From Pseudomonadota bacterium (lineage in GTDB: Bacteria > Pseudomonadota > Alphaproteobacteria > Rhizobiales > Rhizobiaceae): a DNA stretch of 64,000 bases. Under the pieces are notes generated by a model. That model saw only the letters and a program-made list of their open reading frames with translations, was not told the origin of the DNA and ran no database searches. Shown piece after piece: positions 17,692 to 24,205 of this stretch. A program made the translations under genes and the position numbers. Every line of letters starts with the position of its first letter. The first letter of the stretch is position 1. The DNA lies in contig JAEYDD010000075.1 of assembly GCA_023404095.1 (NCBI GenBank), positions 124,001 through 188,000 of the forward strand, given 5' to 3'.

Positions 17692-18684
17692 TCAGTAGGG
17701 GCAGGATTCGTCCGACATGTAGTCGTGGACGGTCACCGTACCGGCAATGATGTCAGCCGTCGCCTTGTCGACCGCGGCCTTCATCTCAGGCGTGATCAGC
17801 GCGGCGTTGTTGTCATCCATCGCGACGCCCACGCCCTGTTCCTTCAGGCCGAGCACGTTGACGCCAGGCGTAAACTTGCCGTCGTTGGCCGACTTGAAGG
17901 CATCGTAGACGGCGACGTCGACGCGCTTCAGCATCGAGGTCAGCACCTTGCCCGGATGCAGCATGTTCTGGTTGGAATCCACGCCGATGCCGAGCTTGCC
18001 CGCATCCGCTGCGGCCTGCAGGACGCCCACGCCGGTTCCGCCGGCTGCGTGGTAGACGACGTCCGAGCCCTGGTCGAACTGTGACTTGGCGATCTCGCCA
18101 CCCTTGACCGGGTCGTTCCAGGCGTCAGGCGTGGTGCCGGTATAGGCTTCCAGAACGTTGACGTCTGAGCCGGTCGATTTCGCGCCGCCGATATAGCCAC
18201 AGGCGAACTTGTGGATCAGCGGGATGTCCATGCCGCCGACGAAGGAGACGGTCTTGGACTTCGACGCCATTGCGGCCATGATGCCGGCGAGCCACGACCC
18301 TTCCTCTTCCTTGAAGACGACTGAGCGGACGTTCGGCTTGTCGACGACCATGTCGATGATCGCGAACTTGGTGTCCGGATATTCGGCCGCGACCTTTTCG
18401 AGCGTGGCGGCCCAGGAGAAGCCGGCCATCACGATCGGGTTGTTGCCGTCGCCGGCGAAGCGGCGCAAGGCCTGCTCGCGCTGGGCGTCGTTGGCGATCT
18501 CGAAGTCGCGGTATTCGATGCCGGTCTCTGACTTGAATTTTTCGGCGCCGTTGAAGGCTGCTTCGTTGAAGGATTTGTCGAATTTGCCGCCGAGGTCGTA
18601 GATGATCGCCGGCTTGATGTCGGCCGCAAGCGCCGTCGCCGACATGGCCGCCGTGGCAAGGAAAGTGATCAAGGTTTTTTTCAT
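17692..18684 (-). CDS. BMP/Med family periplasmic nucleoside-binding protein
   Basis: The substrate-binding subunit for the adjacent ABC importer. It has 330 residues with a signal peptide cleaved near ALAAD, and a Bmp-domain pattern: DLGGKFDKSFNEAAFNGAEKF, MAGFSWAATLEKVA, EGSWLAGIMAAM, VSFVGGMDIPLIHKFACGY and VVYHAAGGTGVGV. The C-terminus has a Cys (DESCPY). It is separated from the importer operon by slyX and a terminator, so it is made from its own, probably more active, promoter. Confidence 0.93.
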   Translation of the reverse strand: MKKTLITFLATAAMSATALAADIKPAIIYDLGGKFDKSFNEAAFNGAEKFKSETGIEYRDFEIANDAQREQALRRFAGDGNNPIVMAGFSWAATLEKVAAEYPDTKFAIIDMVVDKPNVRSVVFKEEEGSWLAGIMAAMASKSKTVSFVGGMDIPLIHKFACGYIGGAKSTGSDVNVLEAYTGTTPDAWNDPVKGGEIAKSQFDQGSDVVYHAAGGTGVGVLQAAADAGKLGIGVDSNQNMLHPGKVLTSMLKRVDVAVYDAFKSANDGKFTPGVNVLGLKEQGVGVAMDDNNAALITPEMKAAVDKATADIIAGTVTVHDYMSDESCPY

Positions 18685-18731
18685 CGTGCAGCCCTGTTGC
18701 TATTGATTTTTTTGGGTCCTCCCGCACGTCC

Positions 18732-18759
18732 CATAAAGTGACTGTCTGCGGAGTGCCAA
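18732..18759 (-). promoter_or_regulatory. Possible promoter of the nucleoside-binding-protein gene
   Basis: On the minus strand TTGGCA (18759-18754) and TTTATG (18737-18732) are 16 bases apart, about 50 bases before the start codon. Both hexamers are imperfect, so this is a suggestion only. Confidence 0.3.
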
Positions 18760-18834
18760 CCCTGTTCCCTAGGATCAGACGCGGCGATCCTTGCACGGCG
18801 GCAGCAAAATTTCACGACAATTTTTTCAAGTGGT

Positions 18835-18866
18835 AAAAAAACGTTGCGGGCCTGACAGGCCCGCAA
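18835..18866 (-). terminator. Rho-independent terminator of msrA
   Basis: A perfect eight-base-pair stem GCGGGCCT/AGGCCCGC (18846-18864), followed on the minus strand by AACG and a run of seven T. It lies 30 bases after the msrA stop and insulates it from the downstream binding-protein gene. Confidence 0.88.
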
Positions 18867-18896
18867 TTTGCATATCTTTGAAGAGGTTTCGCTGCG

Positions 18897-19547
18897 TTAT
18901 CCGATGGCGCAGGAGACGCCGGTGCCGCGCAATCCGCAGTATCCGCCGGGGTTCTTGGCAAGATACTGCTGGTGGTAGGGCTCCGCGAAATAGAACGCGC
19001 CGGCAGGGGCGATTTCCGTGGTGATTCGGCTTCCGTGGCCGGCCGCGTCGAGCGCCGCCTGATACTGGTCGCGCACCTTCAGCGCGATCTGCAACTGCTC
19101 GTCGTCTGAGGCGTAGATCGCCGAACGATACGTCGTGCCGATATCGTTGCCCTGCCGCATGCCCTGTGTCGGATCGTGCTGCTCGAAGAAAACCTTCAGA
19201 AGCGCCTCTAGGGAAATGATCTTGGGATCGTAGACGACGCGGACGACTTCCGTATGGCCGGTCAGCCCCGTGGTGGTCTCCTGGTAGGTCGGGTTCGGGG
19301 TGAAGCCGCCGGAGTAACCGACCGCGGTAACGTAGACGCCGGGGATCTGCCAGTAGAGCCGTTCTGCGCCCCAGAAGCAGCCAAGGCCGAGCAGGATGCT
19401 GCGGGTGTTATCGGGATAAGGCTCCTTCAACGGGTTGCCGTTGACGAAGTGCGTCTCAGCCGTCGGAATGGGTTCCGGCCGGCCGGGCAGGGCGCCGTCA
19501 GGCGAAGGCATTGTCGTCTTCTTGTTGAACATGTCGATCAGGAACAC
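18897..19547 (-). CDS. msrA: Peptide methionine (S)-S-oxide reductase
   Basis: Repairs oxidised methionine in proteins. The 216-residue protein carries the catalytic GCFWGAE motif (Cys57), the YSGG(F)xxNPTY segment and FFEQHDPTQ; the C-terminal NPGGYCGLRGTGVSC supplies recycling Cys residues. Translation appears to start at GTG 19547 with a strong AAAGGAG site eight bases upstream. A short inverted repeat (19566-19584) lies just before that site. The 40-residue N-terminal extension before the catalytic domain is common in rhizobial MsrA. Confidence 0.95.
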   Translation of the reverse strand: MFLIDMFNKKTTMPSPDGALPGRPEPIPTAETHFVNGNPLKEPYPDNTRSILLGLGCFWGAERLYWQIPGVYVTAVGYSGGFTPNPTYQETTTGLTGHTEVVRVVYDPKIISLEALLKVFFEQHDPTQGMRQGNDIGTTYRSAIYASDDEQLQIALKVRDQYQAALDAAGHGSRITTEIAPAGAFYFAEPYHQQYLAKNPGGYCGLRGTGVSCAIG

Positions 19548-19565
19548 GCGAGATACTCCTTTCAG

Positions 19566-19584
19566 GCCCGGACTCCGGGCCTTT
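19566..19584. repeat. Inverted repeat in the msrA leader
   Basis: AGGCCCGGA and TCCGGGCCT flank a single C, 20-40 bases upstream of the msrA start and directly before its AAAGGAG. On the plus strand it is followed by TTTT, but no plus-strand gene precedes it. It could end the transcript of the upstream gene at 19638 weakly, or occlude the msrA ribosome binding site. Confidence 0.5.
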
Positions 19585-19637
19585 TCATACGTGAGAAAGA
19601 TACAAGTCCGGTGGCCTTGCCTCGGATCGTCTCTCGT

Positions 19638-19958
19638 TCAGGCGGTGAAGCGGCCCGCGAACGGTCGGCGCTTGTAACCGATCATCCACAAGAGCAGCGC
19701 CACGGCCAGCAGCACGATCGCCCCCGGCTGCGACAGCACCCACAACGCCGCCGGGTCCCAGAGCATTGGGTGCACCCGGTTCATGAGCGTGTCGGCGACG
19801 AACGCGATCGATTCGGGGCTGGCGGCACTCCAGGCGACCGCGAGCGGCGTCAGGATGGGGGCGGAGGCTGCAACCGACTGGATGGCATCCAGCGTCGCAG
19901 CCATGATCGCCAGCACCAGCACGCCGAGGCTGAGCATCCTGAAAACGAAGCGTATCAT
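19638..19958 (-). CDS. Small membrane protein of unknown function
   Basis: I do not recognise this 106-residue protein. It has an N-terminal hydrophobic segment (FRMLSLGVLVLAIMAATLDAI), a central periplasmic-looking loop with WDPAALWVLSQPG, and a second membrane helix (AIVLLAVALLLWMIGY) followed by a basic tail (KRRPFAGRF). The ATG at 19958 is preceded by GGAG ten bases away. It lies upstream of msrA on the same strand, 90 bases apart. Similar PetM-like two-helix proteins of this size are common and uncharacterised in rhizobia. Confidence 0.7.
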   Translation of the reverse strand: MIRFVFRMLSLGVLVLAIMAATLDAIQSVAASAPILTPLAVAWSAASPESIAFVADTLMNRVHPMLWDPAALWVLSQPGAIVLLAVALLLWMIGYKRRPFAGRFTA

Positions 19959-20097
19959 CGTGGTGTCACTCCGGGAGAGGCGGGGGAGGGCCGGCCGGTT
20001 CCATGCTTCTGCACATAGATAAGGGGCGCTGTGTCCCGTTGCAATCGCTCGCACTTTCGCTTCTTGAGGAGCACGTCAAATTTCTGTCAGAAAGCGG

Positions 20098-20125
20098 TTG
20101 ATCCCGCCGCCATCATCGGTATATA
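20098..20125 (+). promoter_or_regulatory. Likely promoter for tRNA-Ser
   Basis: TTGATC (20098-20103), 16 bases, then TATATA (20120-20125), about 70 bases before the tRNA. It is the best sigma-70-like match in the gap. Confidence 0.5.
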
Positions 20126-20194
20126 TCGCGCCGTCCCGCTAACTGGAAACAGCCTGGCGGTCCGCGCCGGATTGACCACCGGCCGTCAGCGGAT

Positions 20195-20284
20195 GGACAG
20201 GTGGCCGAGTGGTTGAAGGCGCACGCCTGGAACGCGTGTATAGGGGAAACTCTATCGAGGGTTCGAATCCCTCTCTGTCCGCCA
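20195..20284 (+). tRNA. tRNA-Ser (anticodon GGA)
   Basis: A 90-base class II tRNA. The acceptor GGACAGG pairs with TCTGTCC (last pair G-U), followed by discriminator G and an encoded CCA. The anticodon stem CACGC/GCGTG encloses CTGGAAC, giving anticodon GGA for UCC/UCU. There is a long variable arm (about 20218-20260), and the T-arm GAGGG-TTCGAAT-CCCTC is intact. It starts in an intergenic gap between a membrane-protein gene and the SNase-fold gene; I see no integrase or direct repeat of its 3' end nearby. Confidence 0.97.
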
Positions 20285-20399
20285 TTTTCTCAAAGGCCCA
20301 CGCCGGGCACCACACAATCGGCCCTCGCTCAGCAAATCCTCCTGCGGTCACAGCACGCTGCCTGATTGCTATCGCTGCGTGCGCAGATTTCCCAAGCCC

Positions 20400-21101
20400 T
20401 CACGGGCACCATGATTCGCGCTGGCCGGTCCAGGGACGGGCATAGCCACGGGCCACGAGCACATCGCCAATCGACTTTCCGTTGCGAACGACGATGCGCA
20501 GCTTGCGGCCGTACTGGTCCTCGTCGATCGGCTTCCATGCCGCAAGTTCGAAAGCGCCGGCATTGAGCAGCACGCGAAGCGCTTCCTTTGCGTCGCCGCC
20601 CAGATTGCGCTCCCGGTCGCATTTGGCTTCCTTCGTCGCCGGAACATAGATGCCCGCCAGCCGGATCTTCGCTCCGTGATAGACGAAATTGCCCCCGTCG
20701 ATGACGCAGTTGTCCTGCTTTATCCCGCAATAGAAGAAGGCCGTCCCGCCTGCGGTCTGGCTGGACGGCGCGGGAATCGGCTGCGGCGACAACAGCGGCC
20801 TCGTGTCGGGGGTCGGTGCCGCGGATGCGGGCGTCGGCGGGCGCTTTTCAGTCGTTTCGGCCAGCTTTTGCGGCACGCGATGCGGCGGCTCGGCCGGCTT
20901 GGGCCGTGTGGCCGGCTGCTCGGTGAGGCGAATCGTATTGCCGGGCCGAACCAGGCTCGTCAGGCCATCCAGATTCTCGCGTGCAACGATCGCGGCGACA
21001 ATCGCGACACCCAGGGCGTACCAGGGCCACATGCGCTGCCGTGCCGACGACGGCTTGCGGGTTCCGGACGAGCGGCGTTTTCGCGGTTTTTTGGAGGGCA
21101 T
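20400..21101 (-). CDS. Membrane-anchored SNase-fold protein with degenerate active site
   Basis: A 233-residue protein: very basic N-terminus, one membrane helix (about residues 25-41), a Pro/Ala-rich periplasmic linker of some 75 residues, and a C-terminal thermonuclease-like domain (about 120-230). Compared with staphylococcal nuclease, Arg35 (Arg147 here) and Arg87 (Arg199, in DQYGRKL) are kept. The calcium ligands Asp21 and Asp40 appear as Gly137 and Tyr152, and the catalytic Glu43 as Ala155 (VPAT for TPET). A hydrolase role is therefore doubtful; nucleic-acid or ligand binding in the envelope is possible. Confidence 0.82.
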   Translation of the reverse strand: MPSKKPRKRRSSGTRKPSSARQRMWPWYALGVAIVAAIVARENLDGLTSLVRPGNTIRLTEQPATRPKPAEPPHRVPQKLAETTEKRPPTPASAAPTPDTRPLLSPQPIPAPSSQTAGGTAFFYCGIKQDNCVIDGGNFVYHGAKIRLAGIYVPATKEAKCDRERNLGGDAKEALRVLLNAGAFELAAWKPIDEDQYGRKLRIVVRNGKSIGDVLVARGYARPWTGQRESWCP

Positions 21102-21333
21102 GTTCTATTCCGGAATCGCTTGCTGATCTGCTGCGGTAAGTAGGCCCGCTTCGTCCTGGATGTCAAAGCGGCGCGCGTTGCGAGGCTATCGGAAGGCCTG
21201 CAAGGCCTCTCCATGTCAGGCGTATACTTTTCGTTACTTTTCCCGTTCAAACTTTTTTGTTCATCTGGCGTTCATAAAAGGCCGGTGCGGAGCAGCGCAT
21301 TGGGATAGTCTGTGTGCTGAAAGGAGGGCCGCC

Positions 21334-21468
21334 ATGATTCGCACCACCCTGTCCGTGACGGTTTTTGTCACGTTCGTCGCCGTCATGTTCGGACTGGCTT
21401 TGGTTCCCGAGATGGTCGACCACTACACCATGTCCGGCCAGGCCGATCAGGTCGCCGTCGTCGAGTAA
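21334..21468 (+). CDS. Very small single-helix membrane protein
   Basis: A 44-residue protein with one hydrophobic helix (SVTVFVTFVAVMFGLALV) and an acidic tail. It starts at an ATG six bases after a very strong AAAGGAGG site, the main evidence that it is real. The upstream part of the open frame has no ribosome binding site and is not protein-like. Function unknown. Confidence 0.6.
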   Translation: MIRTTLSVTVFVTFVAVMFGLALVPEMVDHYTMSGQADQVAVVE

Positions 21469-21611
21469 TACGGAACAACGCCTGCAACCAAACGCCCGGC
21501 TTTGATTGAACGGCAGCGGCATTGCGCGCGCTGCGGGCTATCGAACGATCTAGCTGCTCGATAATTCGAGCTAGATTGTGGAATTCCACTTGGCGCAAAC
21601 AATGATTGCAC

Positions 21612-21699
21612 CTAAGCTTTTCTGCGTGGCGCCGGCGTCACCTCAGAAAATGCCCCAACCTGTACCTCCCGGCGCCCCGCACAGCGCCGGGTTCTTCTT
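21612..21699 (+). ncRNA. Candidate small RNA with two hairpins and terminator
   Basis: Hairpin 1 pairs TTTTCTG (21618-21624) with CAGAAAA (21644-21650). A single-stranded, C-rich stretch (TGCCCCAACCTGTACCT) follows, then a perfect eight-base-pair terminator stem CCCGGCGC/GCGCCGGG (21668-21691) and TTCTTCTT. A weak promoter TTGGCG-17-TAAGCT sits at about 21590-21618. No open frame uses this terminator: the nearest upstream gene ended 150 bases earlier. The exposed CCTCCC could pair with Shine-Dalgarno sites. The 5' end is a guess. Confidence 0.45.
21668..21699 (+). terminator. Rho-independent terminator
   Basis: Eight-base-pair stem CCCGGCGC/GCGCCGGG with an eight-base loop, followed by TTCTTCTTG. 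It faces the plus strand and is not placed at the end of any protein gene. Confidence 0.75.
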
Positions 21700-21756
21700 G
21701 TCTGCTGGCTGGTTCATTCCAGCGCACGCGAACTGCGGGCACATTTGGCGGTTGCA

Positions 21757-21781
21757 GGAACTTCCGCCGTTTCCGACCGTT
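21757..21781 (+). promoter_or_regulatory. EcfG-type general stress promoter
   Basis: GGAAC (21757-21761), exactly 16 bases, then CGTT (21778-21781). This is the consensus of the alphaproteobacterial general stress sigma factor EcfG. It lies about 125 bases upstream of the YqjD/ElaB-like gene at 21906. The match is seen; regulation is inference. Confidence 0.65.
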
Positions 21782-21905
21782 GTTCGGCATGTGTGGCAAG
21801 AGGGCTTGCCGCCGTATAGGGATCGGAGGCCGGCAACCCAAGTTGCTCTATGGCGGGGCAGTGCCTGTCTTCCGATCGGTTTCAACATGGAAAGGGAGAT
21901 CACCC

Positions 21906-22232
21906 ATGGCAGAGTTGGATGCCCAGACGCAGCTTGCGAGCCTTCGTGAGGAGATCGACAAACTGCGGAAGGAAATGTCTGCCCAGGCGAGCGAAGTGGT
22001 GGATGAAGCGCGCGACCGTGCCGGTCGGGCCGGAAAGTCCATGCGTGCTGCGGCCCGTCACGGCGCGGGATATGTGCGTTCGGAGGGAGCGGCTGTGGCA
22101 GATGCTGCCCGGGAACATCCCGCCGCGGTCTCCACGCTCGTCCTTGTCGCTGGCCTTGCCGGCGTCGCCGTCGGATTTCTGCTGGCATCGGCCAGCGAAC
22201 AGCCGTCTCGCAGCAGCCGCTACTGGCGTTGA
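21906..22232 (+). CDS. YqjD/ElaB-like (DUF883) membrane-anchored protein
   Basis: A 108-residue protein with an N-terminal amphipathic coiled coil (TQLASLREEIDKLRKEMSAQ), an Ala/Arg-rich middle that resembles DUF883 proteins, and a C-terminal membrane helix with a Gly-rich face (LVAGLAGVAVGFLLASA). The family tail-anchors in the inner membrane and in enterobacteria binds ribosomes in stationary phase. The ATG at 21906 follows GGGAG. A perfect EcfG-like promoter upstream suggests stress or stationary-phase expression. It converges on a second gene of similar build. Confidence 0.8.
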   Translation: MAELDAQTQLASLREEIDKLRKEMSAQASEVVDEARDRAGRAGKSMRAAARHGAGYVRSEGAAVADAAREHPAAVSTLVLVAGLAGVAVGFLLASASEQPSRSSRYWR

Positions 22233-22306
22233 GGCAACCGAACGGCCGGCTGCGATCAAGATCGGTCGCACGGGTGCTGCCGGCCGCATATTGCGGCCGG
22301 CAGATG

Positions 22307-22648
22307 TCAGCGTCGGCGCAAGCCGAAAAGATAGCCGACGAGTGCCGCGCCGAAGAGCGCGCCGAGCGGATTGGCAGCGACCGCGACACGCACTTCCTCC
22401 CGCACCGAATTGACGCGCGAAACCGCATATTGCCCGGTGTTCTCGGCGATCAAGCCAAGGGTATCGCGCAGCTGCGCCACTTCGGCCTTCAGAATTTCCA
22501 ACTGTTCCGTGATTGCCGCCTTCGCCGCCTCCGCATTGGCGTCGGCAGTGTATGCGCCGAGGTTATCCTCGACGGTCTTGTCCGAATTCTTGGAAGTTTC
22601 GACAACGCCGAGCGGCGCGCGGCGGCCTGGCTGCTTTTCATCTGCCAT
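22307..22648 (-). CDS. Second YqjD/ElaB-like membrane-anchored protein
   Basis: A 113-residue protein of the same plan as its convergent neighbour: charged N-terminus, a helical heptad region (AAITEQLEILKAEVAQLRDTLGLI), a segment with VNSVREEVRVAVAANP, and a C-terminal helix ending FGAALVGYLFGLRRR, the signature ending of DUF883/YqjD-type proteins. It has an AGGAG site before the ATG. A near-consensus EcfG-like promoter (22685-22710) lies 36 bases upstream. The gap between the two stops is 74 bases. Confidence 0.82.
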   Translation of the reverse strand: MADEKQPGRRAPLGVVETSKNSDKTVEDNLGAYTADANAEAAKAAITEQLEILKAEVAQLRDTLGLIAENTGQYAVSRVNSVREEVRVAVAANPLGALFGAALVGYLFGLRRR

Positions 22649-22684
22649 TGCAATTCTCCTGGGTGCAGTACGTTATCCTGAATG

Positions 22685-22710
22685 AACTAGAGATACCTGT
22701 GTCGGGTTCC
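22685..22710 (-). promoter_or_regulatory. Near-consensus EcfG-type promoter
   Basis: On the minus strand GGAAC (22710-22706), 17 bases, then AGTT (22688-22685; consensus CGTT). It lies 36-62 bases before the start of the gene at 22648. It is one base off consensus, but placed like a promoter. Confidence 0.5.
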
Positions 22711-22859
22711 CCAAAAAGGCAAATCATTCCGCACGGTGCCTTGTTTGCGGATCTGCGCCTTCCGTTAACGATTTGTTCACCAAACCCGCCGATGCTGAGG
22801 CCATCTAAGCTGCACCACTTCTGTCACACGGCTGTAACCGTGAGCTCTTAGAAGGTGTG

Positions 22860-22990
22860 TACGAGGCGCTCGACACGACGCGCCGAAGAGTTTCGGTTCG
22901 TTCTCGCTGACCACGGATGTACTGGCAGCAGACGGATCGCTTCCCGCCACAGGCGGGGATGAGGAAGCGGGGCAAGTCCCCGCTTTTTTC
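22860..22990 (+). ncRNA. Candidate small RNA or leader ending in strong terminator
   Basis: Successive stems: GGCGC/GCGCC (22865-22884), overlapping and so exclusive with CCGAA/TTCGG (22883-22896); CCCGCC-ACA-GGCGGG (22943-22957); and GCGGGG/CCCCGC (22967-22983) followed by six T. No gene on the plus strand ends here. The first downstream gene begins 108 bases later. The 5' end is not determined and no clear promoter is seen. Confidence 0.4.
22966..22990 (+). terminator. Strong Rho-independent terminator
   Basis: AGCGGGG (22966-22972) pairs with CCCCGCT (22978-22984), and the stem is followed by TTTTTT. It is the best terminator in this part of the window, and stands apart from any coding sequence. 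Confidence 0.85.
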
Positions 22991-23098
22991 ATTTTGCGCG
23001 GGAGTGGATCGCGCCATCCGCTTCCGCTACCCATTGCAGCTGAAGATGCCGTGCATCCGCCCCGTCCGCTCCCTTCTCCCGTCGCTTGCGCCCGTTCC

Positions 23099-24046
23099 AT
23101 GACCGATACTGCAACGAACGTCATTCCCCTCTTTGCACTTATTCTGCTCGGATGGGTGCTCGTGAAGGTGAAGTATCTCAAGCCCGCTGTCGGCGAGGCG
23201 CTCGGGGAGTTCGTCTTTAGGGTTGCAGTCCCGGTGCTGCTGTTCAGGACGATCGCCGAGGCGACATTCGAAGGCGATTCCCCCTGGCGCATCTGGGTGG
23301 CCTATTTCGGCGGGGTCGCGGTGACCTGGGCGATCGCCCATCTGGTGGCAACGCTCGTCTTCCGGCGCGATCGCCGTTACGGCGTGCTGGCAGGTGTGTC
23401 CTCGGCCTTTGCCAACACCGTCTTCATCGGGCTGCCACTGGTTTCCCGCATCGTGGGCGACGACGGCCTGGTGGCGATCTCCGTTCTCCTGTCGGTACAT
23501 CTGCCGGTGATGATGATCGCCGGCTCGGTATTGATGGAACTGGCGGAGCGCAAGGAGGGGACACGTCCTGCGCAGAGCGCCGCCAGCCTCGTGCTCGGGC
23601 TCAGCCGCAGCCTGGTGCGCAACCCGCTGGTCATCGGCCTTACTTGCGGCGCATTGTTTCATCTCTTTGGCGTGCCCCTGCAAGGCCCCGCCAAGATCGT
23701 CGTGGATCAGCTTGCCTCGATCGCGGCGCCGGCAGCCCTTGTCTCGATCGGTATGGCGTTGGTGAAGTACGGCCTTCGCGGCAATGTGGCTCCGGCCATG
23801 GTAATGTCGGCCTTCAAGCTCTTCCTGCTGCCCGCGTGCGTCTTCTTTGCCTGCCGCCTCGTGGGTCTGGATCAGGACTGGACGACCGCGATCGTGCTGA
23901 CGTCGGCCGTTCCGACGGGCGTCAACGCCTGGCTGCTGGCCAACCACTTCAATGTCGGGCACGCGCTGGCGTCCTCGACGATAACAATGTCGACCATGGC
24001 GGGTGTCGTCAGCGTCTCGTTCTGGGCGTGGCTTCTGGGGGCGTAA
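23099..24046 (+). CDS. AEC family permease (auxin efflux carrier type)
   Basis: A 315-residue inner-membrane transporter with ten predicted hydrophobic segments in two five-helix halves. It starts at ATG 23099 with NVIPLFALILLGWVLVKVKYL. Typical family motifs are GxxFRVAVPVLLFRTIAE and FANTVFIGLPLVSR in the first half, and LAANHFNVGHALASSTITM-like LLANHFNVGHALASSTI in the last. Bacterial AEC members export organic acids such as malate; the substrate here is unknown. It stands alone on the plus strand, downstream of an orphan terminator. Confidence 0.92.
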   Translation: MTDTATNVIPLFALILLGWVLVKVKYLKPAVGEALGEFVFRVAVPVLLFRTIAEATFEGDSPWRIWVAYFGGVAVTWAIAHLVATLVFRRDRRYGVLAGVSSAFANTVFIGLPLVSRIVGDDGLVAISVLLSVHLPVMMIAGSVLMELAERKEGTRPAQSAASLVLGLSRSLVRNPLVIGLTCGALFHLFGVPLQGPAKIVVDQLASIAAPAALVSIGMALVKYGLRGNVAPAMVMSAFKLFLLPACVFFACRLVGLDQDWTTAIVLTSAVPTGVNAWLLANHFNVGHALASSTITMSTMAGVVSVSFWAWLLGA

Positions 24047-24154
24047 GCCGGCCACGGCAGTGCTTTCTCCGTGCCGTGCGCACGGGGCGGAGGTGTGACC
24101 CGGCGCCCTTGCCGCTTCGGCAAGCGCGGGTGTTCGCGGCCCGCAGAGGCCTCA

Positions 24155-24185
24155 AACAAAAAACCCGGCCATTGGCCGGGTCTTA
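24155..24185 (-). terminator. Rho-independent terminator of the cytochrome c gene
   Basis: Stem ACCCGGCC/GGCCGGGT (24163-24181), followed on the minus strand by TTTTTTGTTT. It lies 25 bases after the cytochrome stop, and may also slow transcripts from the convergent AEC gene. Confidence 0.88.
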
Positions 24186-24205
24186 AAATCGAGTGTCAGG
24201 CAGGA

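Larger units (their letters stand above)
21469..21905 (+). other. Long intergenic region with palindrome, candidate sRNA and EcfG-like promoter
   Basis: 437 bases without a credible protein gene. In order it holds an inverted repeat centred near 21562 (GCTCGA-TAAT-TCGAGC inside a longer ATCTAGCT/TAGAT symmetry, 21548-21575), a candidate small RNA ending in a terminator (21612-21699), and a perfect GGAAC-N16-CGTT element (21757-21781) for the next gene. Confidence 0.6.
22649..23098 (+). other. Long intergenic region with hairpin series and orphan terminator
   Basis: 450 bases with no credible protein gene. Besides the EcfG-like site it holds a near CtrA-type site (TTAA-N7-TTCA, 22765-22779), small hairpins around 22826-22843 and 22865-22896, and a strong hairpin pair ending in a terminator (22941-22990). 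This could be an independent small RNA or the leader of the AEC permease gene. Confidence 0.55.

Noticed and set aside
20195..20284. tRNA-Ser as an attachment site for an integrated element
   Set aside because: No integrase gene next to it and no repeated tRNA 3' end noticed in the flanking sequence.
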